NCBI RefSeq assembly: GCF_014201355.1
Contig: NZ_JACHEG010000001.1
Location: forward strand, 1,116,001-1,180,000
DNA: 64,000 nucleotides
From: Aliirhizobium wenxiniae
GTDB lineage: Bacteria; Pseudomonadota; Alphaproteobacteria; Rhizobiales; Rhizobiaceae
Direction of reading: 5' to 3'
Shown here one piece after another: positions 25,152 to 33,383 of this stretch. Position 1 is the stretch's first letter, and the number at the start of each line of letters is the position of its first letter. The notes beneath the pieces were generated by a model. That model was not told the origin of the DNA. It saw nothing but the letters and a program-made list of their open reading frames with translations, and searched no databases. Made by a program: the position numbers and the translations under genes.

Positions 25152-26081
25152 TTAGGCAATCGGCTCGAGATGCTCTTCGAGCGCCTTGCGCAGATGCTCA
25201 TGCTGGGTCGGCAACTTCAGCGCCTCGCCGAGATGGGCGGTATCCTCGTCGCGATCGAAACCCGGCTCGTTCGTAGCGATCTCGAACAGCACGCCACCCG
25301 GCGTACGGAAATAGATCGCCCAGAAGTAATCGCGGTCGATTACCGGCGTGACCTGATAACCGGTATCCATCAGCGCCTTTCTCACTTCGAGCTGCTTTGC
25401 CCGGTTCTCGACGGCAAAGGCGATGTGATGAACGGAACCGGCACCGAGACGGGCGCTGTTGATGTTCGGCATCGTCTCGACATCGATAAAGTTAGCGCCA
25501 TTGCCGCCCGGAATACCGAAGCGGGTCACGCCGTCCTTCGCATCGACCTGTTCATAGCCCATGAACTTCAAAAGCTCGGCCGTCGAACCTTCGTCGCGAA
25601 GCCGCACCGAAGCGGAATGGAAACCACGGATCGCTTCGTCAGTGCCGACGCCATTACCAGTCCATTGCGCACGATTGTCGTCCCTGACTTCGACCAGCGC
25701 GAAACCGTCGCCATCGGGACCGGCAAAATGCAGGCGCTTTTCGCCAAAGGCTTCGTCGGCCTTCAGGCCATCGGCACCGGCTTTGGTCAGCCGATCGGTC
25801 CAGTAACCGAGCGAACCTTCCGGCACGGAGAATACGGTCGTTCCAACCTCGCCGGTGCCCGGACGACCCTGTGCGATATGCGGGAAGGGAAAGTAAGTCA
25901 TCACCGAACCCGGCGTGCCGACTTCGTCGCCATAATAAAGATGATAAACATCCGGCGCATCGAAATTGACGGTCTTCTTCACTCGGCGCAGGCCGAGCGT
26001 ATCGGTGAAGAACTTGTTGTTGGTGGAGGCGCTCGCGGCCATCGACGTGACGTGGTGCAGGCCCTTGATCTGGGTAATCAT
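25152..26081 (-). CDS. Ring-cleaving dioxygenase of the glyoxalase/VOC family (MhqO-like)
   Basis: A 309-residue protein made of two VOC modules. Metal ligands are visible as GLHHVTSMA near the N-terminus, a second histidine in RGFHSASVRL, and AGSVHHIAFAV and GVLFEIATN in the C-terminal half. This matches MhqO/catechol-2,3-dioxygenase-like proteins that open hydroquinone rings. ATG at 26081 follows AAGGGG; the open frame extends upstream without support. It is first of a probable three-gene detoxification operon with the MhqD-like hydrolase and an aldehyde dehydrogenase. Confidence 0.83.
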   Translation of the reverse strand: MITQIKGLHHVTSMAASASTNNKFFTDTLGLRRVKKTVNFDAPDVYHLYYGDEVGTPGSVMTYFPFPHIAQGRPGTGEVGTTVFSVPEGSLGYWTDRLTKAGADGLKADEAFGEKRLHFAGPDGDGFALVEVRDDNRAQWTGNGVGTDEAIRGFHSASVRLRDEGSTAELLKFMGYEQVDAKDGVTRFGIPGGNGANFIDVETMPNINSARLGAGSVHHIAFAVENRAKQLEVRKALMDTGYQVTPVIDRDYFWAIYFRTPGGVLFEIATNEPGFDRDEDTAHLGEALKLPTQHEHLRKALEEHLEPIA

Positions 26082-26226
26082 GTCAAACCCCTTGTTCCTG
26101 TGGAGCCGCCTCGCGGCCCGCTGTTCATGGGGTGATATTTGGTCGATCAGGCGCCGATTGGATAGCCGAACACATCCGAACGGATTGTTCGAAAAACGTT
26201 GACGCAGACGCGCCAACGTTCACAGA

Positions 26227-26928
26227 TCAAACACTTTCCGGCAGACGCCAGTCGATCGCATCCTTGCCGATCGACTGCAGATAGTCGTTCGTCTTGGAAA
26301 ACGGTCGCGAACCGAGAAAGCCGTTATGGGCAGACAGCGGTGACGGATGGGCCGACTTCAGCACCATATGCCGCTCCTCGTCGACAAAGGCCGCTTTCTT
26401 CTGGGCATAGGAGCCCCACAGAATGAAGACGATGCCGTCGCATTCGTCGTTGACCGTGCGGATGACCGCATCAGTGAATTTTTCCCACCCCTTGCCCTGA
26501 TGGGCCGCCGCCCGGCCCTCTTCCACGGTCAGAACGCTGTTCAAGAGCAGCACGCCCTGTTCGGCCCAACTTTCGAGAAAGCCATGTTTTGCCGGAGGAA
26601 TGCCGAGATCGGCCTGCATTTCCTTGTAGATGTTGACGAGCGACGGCGGCGTCTTCACTCCCGGCTGAACGGAAAAACACAGCCCGTGGGCCTGGCCGAA
26701 CCCGTGATACGGGTCCTGGCCGAGGATTACGACCTTCACCTCGTCGAGCGGGGTAAGGTCGAGCGCGCGAAAATACTCGGAACCCTTTGGGAAGATTCGT
26801 TTTCCCGCCTGTTTTTCTGAAACGAGAAAACGCTTGAGATCGGCCATGTAGGGATCTGCAAACTCGCCCTCCAGAGCGAATTTCCAGCTCTCTTCCAGCT
26901 TGATCCCACCTTCAGCCATGTCATTCAC
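26227..26928 (-). CDS. ung: Uracil-DNA glycosylase
   Basis: A 233-residue family-1 UDG. The water-activating motif GQDPYHG, the uracil-binding [11 protein letters not shown] and the DNA-intercalation loop [17 protein letters not shown] are all present. It excises uracil from DNA to start base-excision repair. The gene lies two bases downstream of the glyoxalase-like gene in the same direction and the length is normal. Confidence 0.96.
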   Translation of the reverse strand: MNDMAEGGIKLEESWKFALEGEFADPYMADLKRFLVSEKQAGKRIFPKGSEYFRALDLTPLDEVKVVILGQDPYHGFGQAHGLCFSVQPGVKTPPSLVNIYKEMQADLGIPPAKHGFLESWAEQGVLLLNSVLTVEEGRAAAHQGKGWEKFTDAVIRTVNDECDGIVFILWGSYAQKKAAFVDEERHMVLKSAHPSPLSAHNGFLGSRPFSKTNDYLQSIGKDAIDWRLPESV

Positions 26929-26931
26929 CTT

Positions 26932-27327
26932 TTACTGGAAACGTCCGCCGCGCTGGATGACTTCGGTTTTGTAGCCATCCGGATCGGTGACGAAGAAGAA
27001 GCGCGCGAACGGCTTGCCTTCATGCGGCATCTCGACGAGCTTGCCGACAGTCAGGCCAAGATCGGTGAAGCGCTTGTATTCCGCCTCGATATCCTCGACC
27101 GTCACCGCCAGATGGCCATAACCGTTGCCGAGATCATAGGCCTGCTCACGGCCAGCATTGACGGTCAGTTCCAACTCGAACCCGGTTTCCGGGTTCGAGA
27201 GATAGATGAGCGTGAAGCCGTCGAAGGCTACGCGGTTGGCGATTTTCAGACCAAAGGCCTTTTCGTAGAAATCGACGGACCGCGCCTCTTCGAGCACGCG
27301 GATCATCGAATGGACCATTTTGGCCAT
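26932..27327 (-). CDS. Glyoxalase I-type lactoylglutathione lyase
   Basis: A 131-residue VOC-fold protein. It has the glyoxalase I pattern: H in MVHSMIRV, ARSVDFYEKAFGLK, a glutamate in FELELT, GYGHLAVTVEDIE and YKTEVIQ near the end, which supply the metal site. It probably converts the methylglyoxal-glutathione adduct to S-lactoylglutathione. The ATG at 27327 has GGAAGTTCACC upstream. It lies between galE and ung in one direction with very short gaps, so the three may form one transcript. Confidence 0.83.
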   Translation of the reverse strand: MAKMVHSMIRVLEEARSVDFYEKAFGLKIANRVAFDGFTLIYLSNPETGFELELTVNAGREQAYDLGNGYGHLAVTVEDIEAEYKRFTDLGLTVGKLVEMPHEGKPFARFFFVTDPDGYKTEVIQRGGRFQ

Positions 27328-27338
27328 GGTGAACTTCC

Positions 27339-28328
27339 TTATTGCAGCACGTGGTTCGAGCGCGAATGCCAGTCCCACGCGGACTTGATGATGTCGTTGA
27401 GCGAATATTGCGGCTCCCAGCCGAGCACTTCGCGCGCCTTGTCGTTATTGGCGACGAGCGAGGTGGAATCGCCCTCGCGACGGCAGACATATTCCACCGG
27501 GAACGGCTTGCCGGAAACATCGGAAATTGCCGCAAGCAACTCTTTCACCGTCGTTCCGGTACCGGTGCCGAGGTTGAGCTCGACCATCTCCCCGCCGGCG
27601 AGCAGGTAGTCAACGGCGCGCACATGCGCATCGGCAAGGTCGAGAACATGGATATAGTCGCGCACACAGGTGCCGTCGCGGGTGTCATAATCGTCGCCAA
27701 ACACCTTGAAGCCCTGGCGGCGGCCGAGGGCGGCTTCGATGGCTAGTGGGATCGCGTGGGTTTCCGGCGTATGCCACTCACCGATCCTACCCTCGAAATC
27801 AGCGCCTGCGGCATTGAAATAGCGCAACATGACCGATTTCAGGTCCATATACTGGCCGTAATCCTTCAACGCCTGCTCGATGATGTACTTCGTGCGGCCA
27901 TAGGGGTTGATCGGCGACTGGCCATGGCTCTCGTCCATCGGCACCTGAACCGGCAGACCATAGGTCGCGCAGGTAGAGGAGAAGACGAAGGCCTTCACAC
28001 CGGCCTGCATCGCAGCCGACATCAGCGTCAGCGCGCCGACCACGTTGTTGTCATAAAATCCGACCGGATTCTTGACCGATTCACCCACTTCGATAAGAGC
28101 CGCAAAATGCAGAACTGCTTCGGGCTTGTGTTTTGCAAACACTTCATCCAGTCGCGCGTGATCACGGATATCGCCCTGTTCGAGCTCGCCCCAGCGGACG
28201 AATTCCGCGTGTCCATTCGAGAGATTGTCGAAAACGACGGGCTCGTAACCTCTTTCAGCCAGTACCAGACACGTATGGGAGCCGATATAACCGGCACCGC
28301 CCACCACAAGCACTTTCTTCTTCGACAT
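27339..28328 (-). CDS. galE: UDP-glucose 4-epimerase
   Basis: A 329-residue extended short-chain dehydrogenase. The NAD motif GGAGYIGSH is at the N-terminus, catalytic Ser/Thr occur in SSTCATYG and the YxxxK pair in YGRTKYIIEQ. It interconverts UDP-glucose and UDP-galactose for exopolysaccharide and LPS synthesis. A second in-frame ATG lies one codon upstream; 28328 has the better distance to GAGG. It is first in a run with the glyoxalase gene (11-base gap) and ung. Confidence 0.92.
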   Translation of the reverse strand: MSKKKVLVVGGAGYIGSHTCLVLAERGYEPVVFDNLSNGHAEFVRWGELEQGDIRDHARLDEVFAKHKPEAVLHFAALIEVGESVKNPVGFYDNNVVGALTLMSAAMQAGVKAFVFSSTCATYGLPVQVPMDESHGQSPINPYGRTKYIIEQALKDYGQYMDLKSVMLRYFNAAGADFEGRIGEWHTPETHAIPLAIEAALGRRQGFKVFGDDYDTRDGTCVRDYIHVLDLADAHVRAVDYLLAGGEMVELNLGTGTGTTVKELLAAISDVSGKPFPVEYVCRREGDSTSLVANNDKAREVLGWEPQYSLNDIIKSAWDWHSRSNHVLQ

Positions 28329-28516
28329 CATGTCCTCAAAGGTTGTTGAAGCCGGCGGCAATATAGCTCCCCGGGATCAAATGGGAAGGGCGCATGCTGC
28401 AGATGCACAGCAGCTAAAAATTGCGGTGCGATCTTGTCGGGCCGAGTTGACTCTTTACATGAGGACGCGGCAAGCAAACTTGTCTATCCTGTTCAGGTTT
28501 TCGCCATAGGCCCTTC

Positions 28517-28873
28517 ATGCGTTACGTCTTTCTCTGTCTCGGCTGGTTCTTCGTTGCGCTCGGCGTCATCGGCGCCTTCCTGCCCGTTTTGCCGACGACG
28601 CCTTTTCTGCTGCTGGCCGTCGCCTGTTTCGCGCGCTCGTCACCGAAGCTGGAAGCGTGGCTGATGGAGCACAAGACATTCGGCCCACCGCTGAAGAACT
28701 GGCGTGAGCGAGGCGCTATTTCGCGCCGAGCGAAAATCATGGCGATCTCGCTGATGGCACTGAGTTATGCCGGTTTCTGGTTCGGTTCGCATCCGGCCGC
28801 GTGGCTTGCCATATTGGTGGCAGCCTGCATGATCGGGCCGGCAATCTTCATGCTGACCCGACCGAGCAACTGA
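28517..28873 (+). CDS. YbaN/DUF454 family inner-membrane protein
   Basis: A 118-residue membrane protein with three or four hydrophobic helices and the family pattern LGVIGAFLPVLPTTPFLLLAVACFARSSPKLEAWL, then a basic loop (RGAISRRAKIMA). It is related to E. coli YbaN, whose role is not known. It converges on hmuV with a four-base gap; in some proteobacteria DUF454 genes stand beside haem genes, but a functional link here is only positional. Confidence 0.85.
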   Translation: MRYVFLCLGWFFVALGVIGAFLPVLPTTPFLLLAVACFARSSPKLEAWLMEHKTFGPPLKNWRERGAISRRAKIMAISLMALSYAGFWFGSHPAAWLAILVAACMIGPAIFMLTRPSN

Positions 28874-28876
28874 ACG

Positions 28877-29659
28877 TTATCTGTTGCGTGACTGTGGCAG
28901 GACATAGGGAATATGTGCCGCCGGCACACGCCCGACAGCCCCTGCAATGCCATAGACCGACGCGATGATGTCGTCATTCACCGTCTCGCGGCAGGCGCCT
29001 TCCGCGACCACCCGGCCGTGATGCAGAACCACGAGATGATCGGCAAACTCCGCCGCCAGATTGAGATCGTGCAGGATGGCAAGCACCATGCCGCCCGCCG
29101 AGGCGAAGTCGCGCGCCGTTTCCAGCACCGAAATCTGATGGCCGAGATCGAGGCTTGCCGTCGGCTCGTCGAGGAAAAGCGCCCGCGGCACATCATCGAC
29201 GACAGCCTGCGGCACCTGTGCCAGCGCGCGAGCAAATTGCACCCGCTGCTGTTCGCCACCCGACATTGACGGATAGGGACGGCTCTCGAAGCCTCTCAAC
29301 CCCACGCGCGACAGGGCCTTGCGCGCCTCTTCGCCGGGGTTGAGCGCGCCATGCGCCACGGCGCCCATGCGGGCGATCTCCAGTGCCGTGAACGGGAAAG
29401 CAAGCTGCGTCGCCTGCGGCAGCACCGCACGGCGCTTGGCGAGATCGGCCGGCTGGCAGAGATCGACGCTCGTCCCATAATACGAGACAAGACCGCTATC
29501 CGGCTGCATCTCGCCCGACAATACCTTCATAAGCGTAGATTTGCCGGCTCCGTTCGGGCCGATGACGACGGTAAAATTGCCGGGCTTCAGCTCGATCGAG
29601 ATGTCGTCGATCAGCTTGCGACCCGACCGGCTGACGGTGACCTTGTTAGCGATGATCAT
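28877..29659 (-). CDS. hmuV: Haem ABC transporter ATP-binding protein
   Basis: A 260-residue ABC ATPase. Walker A GPNGAGKST, signature MSGGEQQRVQFARAL, Walker B ALFLDEPTASLD and the H-loop LHDLNLAAEFADH are intact. It powers haem import through HmuU. Its start overlaps the hmuU stop (ATGA), so the genes are translationally coupled. It is third in the hmuTUV operon. Confidence 0.93.
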   Translation of the reverse strand: MIIANKVTVSRSGRKLIDDISIELKPGNFTVVIGPNGAGKSTLMKVLSGEMQPDSGLVSYYGTSVDLCQPADLAKRRAVLPQATQLAFPFTALEIARMGAVAHGALNPGEEARKALSRVGLRGFESRPYPSMSGGEQQRVQFARALAQVPQAVVDDVPRALFLDEPTASLDLGHQISVLETARDFASAGGMVLAILHDLNLAAEFADHLVVLHHGRVVAEGACRETVNDDIIASVYGIAGAVGRVPAAHIPYVLPQSRNR

Positions 29660-30741
29660 GGCAGATCCCGCGCGCCGATACCGTTCTTGCCGATCAGCAG
29701 GAACAGGAAGACAGGTGCGCCGAACAGCGCGGTAATGACACCGATCGGCAGTTCAGCAGGTGCTGCGACGGTGCGCGCAACACTGTCCGCGATCAGGAGC
29801 AATGCTCCTCCCCCCAATGCTGACCCCGGCAATAGGAACCGATGGGATGGCCCCATGGCAAGCCGAAGCAGATGCGGCACGACGATGCCGACAAAACCGA
29901 TCGATCCGGCTACGGCCACGGTAGAGCCACAGGCCGCCGCCACCGCCACGATGACAATTTTCTTCAACCGCTGAACCGGAATGCCCATGTGAAAGGCCGC
30001 CGCATCGCCGAGAATCAACGCATCGAGACCTTTGGCGACGAAAGGAATGATCCCCATGACGAAAACGATGAAAGGTAGGATCGAGAGCACGCGGCCATAG
30101 GTGGCGCCACCTAGAGAGCCAAGGCTCCAGAAGGTGATGTCGCGCAGTTGCCGGTCATCTGCCATGACGATCAGAAGCCCCATGAAAGCCCCTGCGAGCG
30201 CGCCGATCGCGATACCGCAGAGAATAAGCGCGGTCGTCGATGTACGTCCGTCCCGCGTGGCGATCGCATAAAGAGCCCACGTGACCAGCAGTCCGCCGAA
30301 AAATGCCATCAGTGGCAGAAATTGATTGCCAAGCACCACGGCGACAGGTGCGAGCACACCCCCTCCGAGCACGATGGCGCAGACGGCGGCAAGTCCCGCT
30401 CCCGACGTTACCCCGACAATGCCGGGATCGGCGAGCGGATTGCGAAACAGGCCCTGCATCATCGCACCGGAAACAGCCAGACCCGCACCAATAAGCAGTC
30501 CGAGCGCCGTGCGCGGCAGGCGTACCGCTTCGAGGATTACCCGTTCCTGTGTGGTCAGGCTGTCACCATTGCCGGTGAGATAGGAGAAAAGATCCCGTAA
30601 ACCCACTCCCGTTGGCCCGACATGCAGCGAGAGCAAGCAGGAAAAGACGAGCAGGACAGCCAGCAGAAAGAGCACCAGCACGCCCTGAGACGTCCGGTCT
30701 CCCTCACCCGTCCGGCGAAAAGGCATGGCAAGCGCCTTCAT
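29656..30741 (-). CDS. hmuU: Haem ABC transporter permease
   Basis: A 361-residue FecCD/BtuC-type permease with about nine or ten hydrophobic helices, and typical motifs RLPRTALGLLIGAGLAVSGAMMQGLFRNPLADPGIVG and GFVGIVVPHLLRLAMG. It dimerises and forms the inner-membrane haem channel with HmuV. Its ATG overlaps the hmuT stop (TGATG). The first 20 residues are basic and variable; ATG at 30726 is an alternative start. Confidence 0.92.
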   Translation of the reverse strand: MKALAMPFRRTGEGDRTSQGVLVLFLLAVLLVFSCLLSLHVGPTGVGLRDLFSYLTGNGDSLTTQERVILEAVRLPRTALGLLIGAGLAVSGAMMQGLFRNPLADPGIVGVTSGAGLAAVCAIVLGGGVLAPVAVVLGNQFLPLMAFFGGLLVTWALYAIATRDGRTSTTALILCGIAIGALAGAFMGLLIVMADDRQLRDITFWSLGSLGGATYGRVLSILPFIVFVMGIIPFVAKGLDALILGDAAAFHMGIPVQRLKKIVIVAVAAACGSTVAVAGSIGFVGIVVPHLLRLAMGPSHRFLLPGSALGGGALLLIADSVARTVAAPAELPIGVITALFGAPVFLFLLIGKNGIGARDLP

Positions 30742-31625
30742 CAGTTGATTGCGCCCGGATAGATTTTGGCCGCCAGTGCCCGCGCAGCTTCAGGCGTGCG
30801 CGGACCGAAGCCCAACAGAACCAGACCATCCATCGAAACCAACGCCTTGTTTGCCGCAGCCGGCGTCGTCTGCATCGAGGGAAGAGCGAACATCTGTTCC
30901 GGCGTAATCGAATGATCGCCACGCGACATCGACAGAATTACATCCGGTGCTGCAGCAATCACCGCCTCATCGGAAAGCGGCTTGTAGCCGTTGATCGTCG
31001 GCGCGGCATTGACGCCGCCTGCCATCTCGATGATCGCACCCGCTTCGGTATCAGCACCACCAGCCATCAGGCGGCCATTGGAAATAGACAGAACGAAGAG
31101 AACTTTCTTCTTGCCGCCGCTGATCTTGGCCACATCGGCTGCAACCGCCCTCAATCCGTCCTCGGTTTTCGCCGCCAGCACTTCCGCCTTGTCGGACAAT
31201 CCGACGGCCGCACCGACGTCACGGATCTTTTGACCGATCTTGTCCGCCTTCGGAGGTGTCGGGATGAGGACCATCGGCACTTCGCTGGCCTTCAGGATTT
31301 CCAGCACCGGCGGCGGACCTGAACCTTCTTCCATCAGGATCAGGTCTGGTTTCTGCCCCAGAATACCTTCCGCCGAAAGCTGACGCATATAACCGACATC
31401 AGGCTTGGAATTGGCATCAGCCGGATAAAAGCTGGTCGAGTCGCGCGCCACGATACGGTCTTGAGCACCGAGGTCATAAAGGATTTCGGTGATCGTTCCA
31501 CCAACCGAGACGATGCGTTTTGCTTCGGGATTACCCTTGTCGGCAGCAAGAACGCCGCCCGAGCTCAGCGTCGATCCGACCAGAATAGCTGCAAGTAAAC
31601 GCCCGAATTTGGAACAGGAAACCAT
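30741..31625 (-). CDS. hmuT: Periplasmic haem-binding protein
   Basis: A 294-residue class III solute-binding protein with a signal peptide (about residues 1-27, ending GVLAAD). It contains RIVSVGGTITEILYDLGAQDRIVARDSTSFYP, the pattern found in HmuT/ShuT, where the tyrosine region binds haem. It delivers haem to HmuUV. First gene of hmuTUV, divergent from the haem-degrading monooxygenase gene across a 164-base control region. No outer-membrane receptor (hmuR) or hmuS is present in the window. Confidence 0.92.
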   Translation of the reverse strand: MVSCSKFGRLLAAILVGSTLSSGGVLAADKGNPEAKRIVSVGGTITEILYDLGAQDRIVARDSTSFYPADANSKPDVGYMRQLSAEGILGQKPDLILMEEGSGPPPVLEILKASEVPMVLIPTPPKADKIGQKIRDVGAAVGLSDKAEVLAAKTEDGLRAVAADVAKISGGKKKVLFVLSISNGRLMAGGADTEAGAIIEMAGGVNAAPTINGYKPLSDEAVIAAAPDVILSMSRGDHSITPEQMFALPSMQTTPAAANKALVSMDGLVLLGFGPRTPEAARALAAKIYPGAIN

Positions 31626-31694
31626 TGTGATCCACCCCTTGGCGTTGCCGCATATCTGACAAAAGCAGGATTGGGCAGCGCTGCGAAATTCAAT

Positions 31695-31717
31695 AACTTG
31701 AGTTGACTACGCAAGTT
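31695..31717. promoter_or_regulatory. Inverted repeat in the hmuT/hmuQ control region
   Basis: AACTTG (31695-31700) and CAAGTT (31712-31717) flank 11 bases containing TTGACT, a possible -35 element. The site is central in the divergent 31626-31789 region. It may be an operator of an iron regulator (RirA or Irr type), but it does not match an ICE or IRO consensus that I can recall. Confidence 0.35.
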
Positions 31718-31789
31718 TTTTTGGCTTTTCAAGGGGAGAGCCGGCAGATATCTTGACTGGCAAATGAAACTTAAGTGAGGGAAGTTTTC

Positions 31790-32137
31790 ATGTATATTGC
31801 AATGAACCGTTTTCGCGTCGTTCCGGGCTTCGAGGAAGCATTCGAGGCGATCTGGCGCGACCGTCAGGGCCGCCTTGCGGAACTGCCGGGTTATATCGAA
31901 TTCCACATGCTGAAAGGCCCGAAGGCCGAAGACCACTCGCTCTACGCGTCGCACACCGTTTGGGAAACTTTCGAGCATTTCAAGGCCTGGACGACTTCCG
32001 AACAGTTCCGGGCAGCCCACGCCAATGCCGGCAACAACCGCGGCAAGGTTGAATATCTCTCCGGTCCGCATTTCGAAGGTTTCGAAGTCATCATCCATGA
32101 AGACAAGAACGGCGTACGCGCCGCCGACGCGGCCTGA
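31790..32137 (+). CDS. hmuQ: Haem-degrading monooxygenase (IsdG/HmuQ-type ABM domain)
   Basis: A 115-residue antibiotic-biosynthesis-monooxygenase-fold protein. The IsdG catalytic triad pattern is present: an Asn at the N-terminus (MYIAMNRF), then Trp and His ten residues apart in KAWTTSEQFRAAH. These enzymes open haem to release iron. Its location, divergent from hmuTUV and 9 bases before a HutX-like gene, supports haem breakdown after import. ATG at 31790 follows GAGGGAAG; the frame opens 15 bases further upstream. The symbol follows Bradyrhizobium hmuQ and is tentative. Confidence 0.8.
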   Translation: MYIAMNRFRVVPGFEEAFEAIWRDRQGRLAELPGYIEFHMLKGPKAEDHSLYASHTVWETFEHFKAWTTSEQFRAAHANAGNNRGKVEYLSGPHFEGFEVIIHEDKNGVRAADAA

Positions 32138-32146
32138 GGATCATCG

Positions 32147-32665
32147 ATGAACGCCGTATCCGAAATTACAGCTGACCGTCGCGAACGGGCGCTGGCTGCG
32201 CTCGCCGAAAAGCCCGACGGAATCGTCGAGTCGATCGCCGCTGCCGCCGACGTGACACCCGCCGAAATTCTCGAAATTCTGCCCGAGGGTTCGGCCGTCA
32301 TTGCGCCCAAAGAGAGTTTTCTCGATATCTGGAACGAGCTGACCACCTGGGGCATCGTGCTTTTCCTCGTCCACACAGAGGACGTTGTGGCCGAAATCGA
32401 TGGCGAATTGCCGGTCGGTTCGGAAGGTCATGGCTGGTTCAACATTCATGGCGACAGCCCAATCGGCGGTCACATCAAGAAGGACAACTGCGCCTCGATC
32501 ACCTTCGTCGACCGCGCCTTCCACGGCCGCCGCTCCTGTTCCATATGGTTCATGAATGCCAAGGGCGCACCGATGTTCAAGGTCTTCGTCAAACGTGACG
32601 AGGCACGCGAGCTATTGCCAGAACAATTGGCAAAGTTCGAGGCGCTGCGCGCCAGCTACGCCTGA
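32147..32665 (+). CDS. Cytosolic haem carrier HutX-like protein
   Basis: A 172-residue protein of the HutX/ChuX haem-utilisation family. It has a short helical N-terminal segment (AALAEKPDGIVESIAAAADVTPAEIL) and the beta-rich carrier domain with GHGWFNIHGDSPIGGHIKKDNCASITFVDRAFHGRRSCSIWFMN. Homologues carry haem in the cytosol to degrading enzymes. It follows the IsdG-like gene by nine bases, and both are divergent from hmuTUV. It takes the place of hmuS in the usual rhizobial hmuSTUV layout. Confidence 0.87.
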   Translation: MNAVSEITADRRERALAALAEKPDGIVESIAAAADVTPAEILEILPEGSAVIAPKESFLDIWNELTTWGIVLFLVHTEDVVAEIDGELPVGSEGHGWFNIHGDSPIGGHIKKDNCASITFVDRAFHGRRSCSIWFMNAKGAPMFKVFVKRDEARELLPEQLAKFEALRASYA

Positions 32666-32667
32666 TC

Positions 32668-32706
32668 AAAAAAAAGGCGGGTGCCTGCTGAAGCACCCGC
32701 CTTTCC
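32668..32706. terminator. Bidirectional terminator between hutX-like and DUF3008 genes
   Basis: AAAGGCGGGTGC (32673-32684) and GCACCCGCCTTT (32693-32704) form a 12-base-pair hairpin with A/T flanks, placed between two convergent genes. Confidence 0.9.
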
Positions 32707-32740
32707 GGGAAGTCCGGGTTCGGACCGGAAATATCTGAAG

Positions 32741-32929
32741 TCAGCGATGCGCGACGTGCTCGGGCTTGCCCTTGTGCTTGGTAGAGGCAAACTCCTCCAA
32801 CTGCTTCTCGCTCATCGATTTTTCCATTTCCTTAGAAGCGCCCTTGAGGTCGCTTTTCTTCGTTTCGCCACGCTTTGCCGAAAGGGCCGCGCCTGCGGCC
32901 TTCTGCTGTGCTTGTGATTTTGCCGGCAT
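32741..32929 (-). CDS. DUF3008 family small basic protein
   Basis: A 62-residue hydrophilic protein matching DUF3008: MPAKSQAQQKAAGAALSAKRGE at the start, SDLKGASKEMEKSMSEKQLEEFASTKHKGKPEH at the end. It is rich in Lys, Ala and Ser with no hydrophobic core, as in stress-induced small proteins. GAGAGG precedes the ATG. An EcfG-type promoter (GGAAC-N17-TGTT) lies 33-58 bases upstream, so it probably belongs to the general stress regulon. Molecular role unknown. Confidence 0.85.
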   Translation of the reverse strand: MPAKSQAQQKAAGAALSAKRGETKKSDLKGASKEMEKSMSEKQLEEFASTKHKGKPEHVAHR

Positions 32930-32961
32930 GTCAGCCTCTCGCTGTGATCGCTCTTCTTCCG

Positions 32962-32987
32962 AACATCGAAACGACGATTTTCGTTCC
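32962..32987 (-). promoter_or_regulatory. EcfG-type promoter of the DUF3008 gene
   Basis: On the minus strand GGAAC (32987-32983) and TGTT (32965-32962) are separated by 17 bases, matching GGAAC-N16/17-cGTT with one mismatch. The start codon is 33 bases downstream. Confidence 0.6.
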
Positions 32988-33000
32988 ATTCGACAAGCGC

Positions 33001-33025
33001 GGAACCTCTGCATCGGCCAAGGGTT
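33001..33025 (+). promoter_or_regulatory. EcfG-type promoter of the 73-residue protein gene
   Basis: GGAAC (33001-33005), 16 bases, GGTT (33022-33025). It lies 59 bases upstream of the start at 33084 and is back-to-back with the DUF3008 promoter, the two -35 elements being 13 bases apart. Confidence 0.6.
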
Positions 33026-33083
33026 TTCACAGGAAGTCTGCGGCATTTCCGCGGACGAGAAAACAGACGGGAAGGAAATGGCA

Positions 33084-33305
33084 ATGAACGCTGCAAATCC
33101 GAACAAGCCTGATATCACCGACATCGAGCGCGAACAGCTCGACACGACCAACCCGGAAGCTTTGAAAGAGGCTGCCCGCCTCGGCAAGGACGACAATTAT
33201 CTCGTCAAGACCGACCTTGAGGATGCCGATCAGCGTGGAGACGGCGACCAGCCGGATGGCCGCCCGAGCCCGATGGCCAATGCCGACAATCCCGAAGCAG
33301 ACTGA
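33084..33305 (+). CDS. Small acidic hydrophilic protein, unknown
   Basis: A 73-residue, Asp/Asn/Pro-rich protein with no hydrophobic segment, probably disordered (DLEDADQRGDGDQPDGRPSP). The start is the second of two close ATGs (33078, 33084), because AAGGAA has a workable distance only to the second. It has its own EcfG-like promoter and is divergent from the DUF3008 gene. Likely a general-stress protein; no function is known to me. Confidence 0.6.
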   Translation: MNAANPNKPDITDIEREQLDTTNPEALKEAARLGKDDNYLVKTDLEDADQRGDGDQPDGRPSPMANADNPEAD

Positions 33306-33314
33306 CACTTCGGC

Positions 33315-33340
33315 GGAACCTCTCCTGCCTCTTACGTGTT
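33315..33340 (+). promoter_or_regulatory. EcfG-type promoter of the nucleotidyltransferase operon
   Basis: GGAAC (33315-33319), 17 bases, TGTT (33337-33340), 44 bases upstream of the ATG at 33384. Same spacing and -10 as the DUF3008 promoter. Confidence 0.6.
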
Positions 33341-33383
33341 GCATTCCCACCAGGAATGCCTCTGGGAAAAATGGAGACACGCC

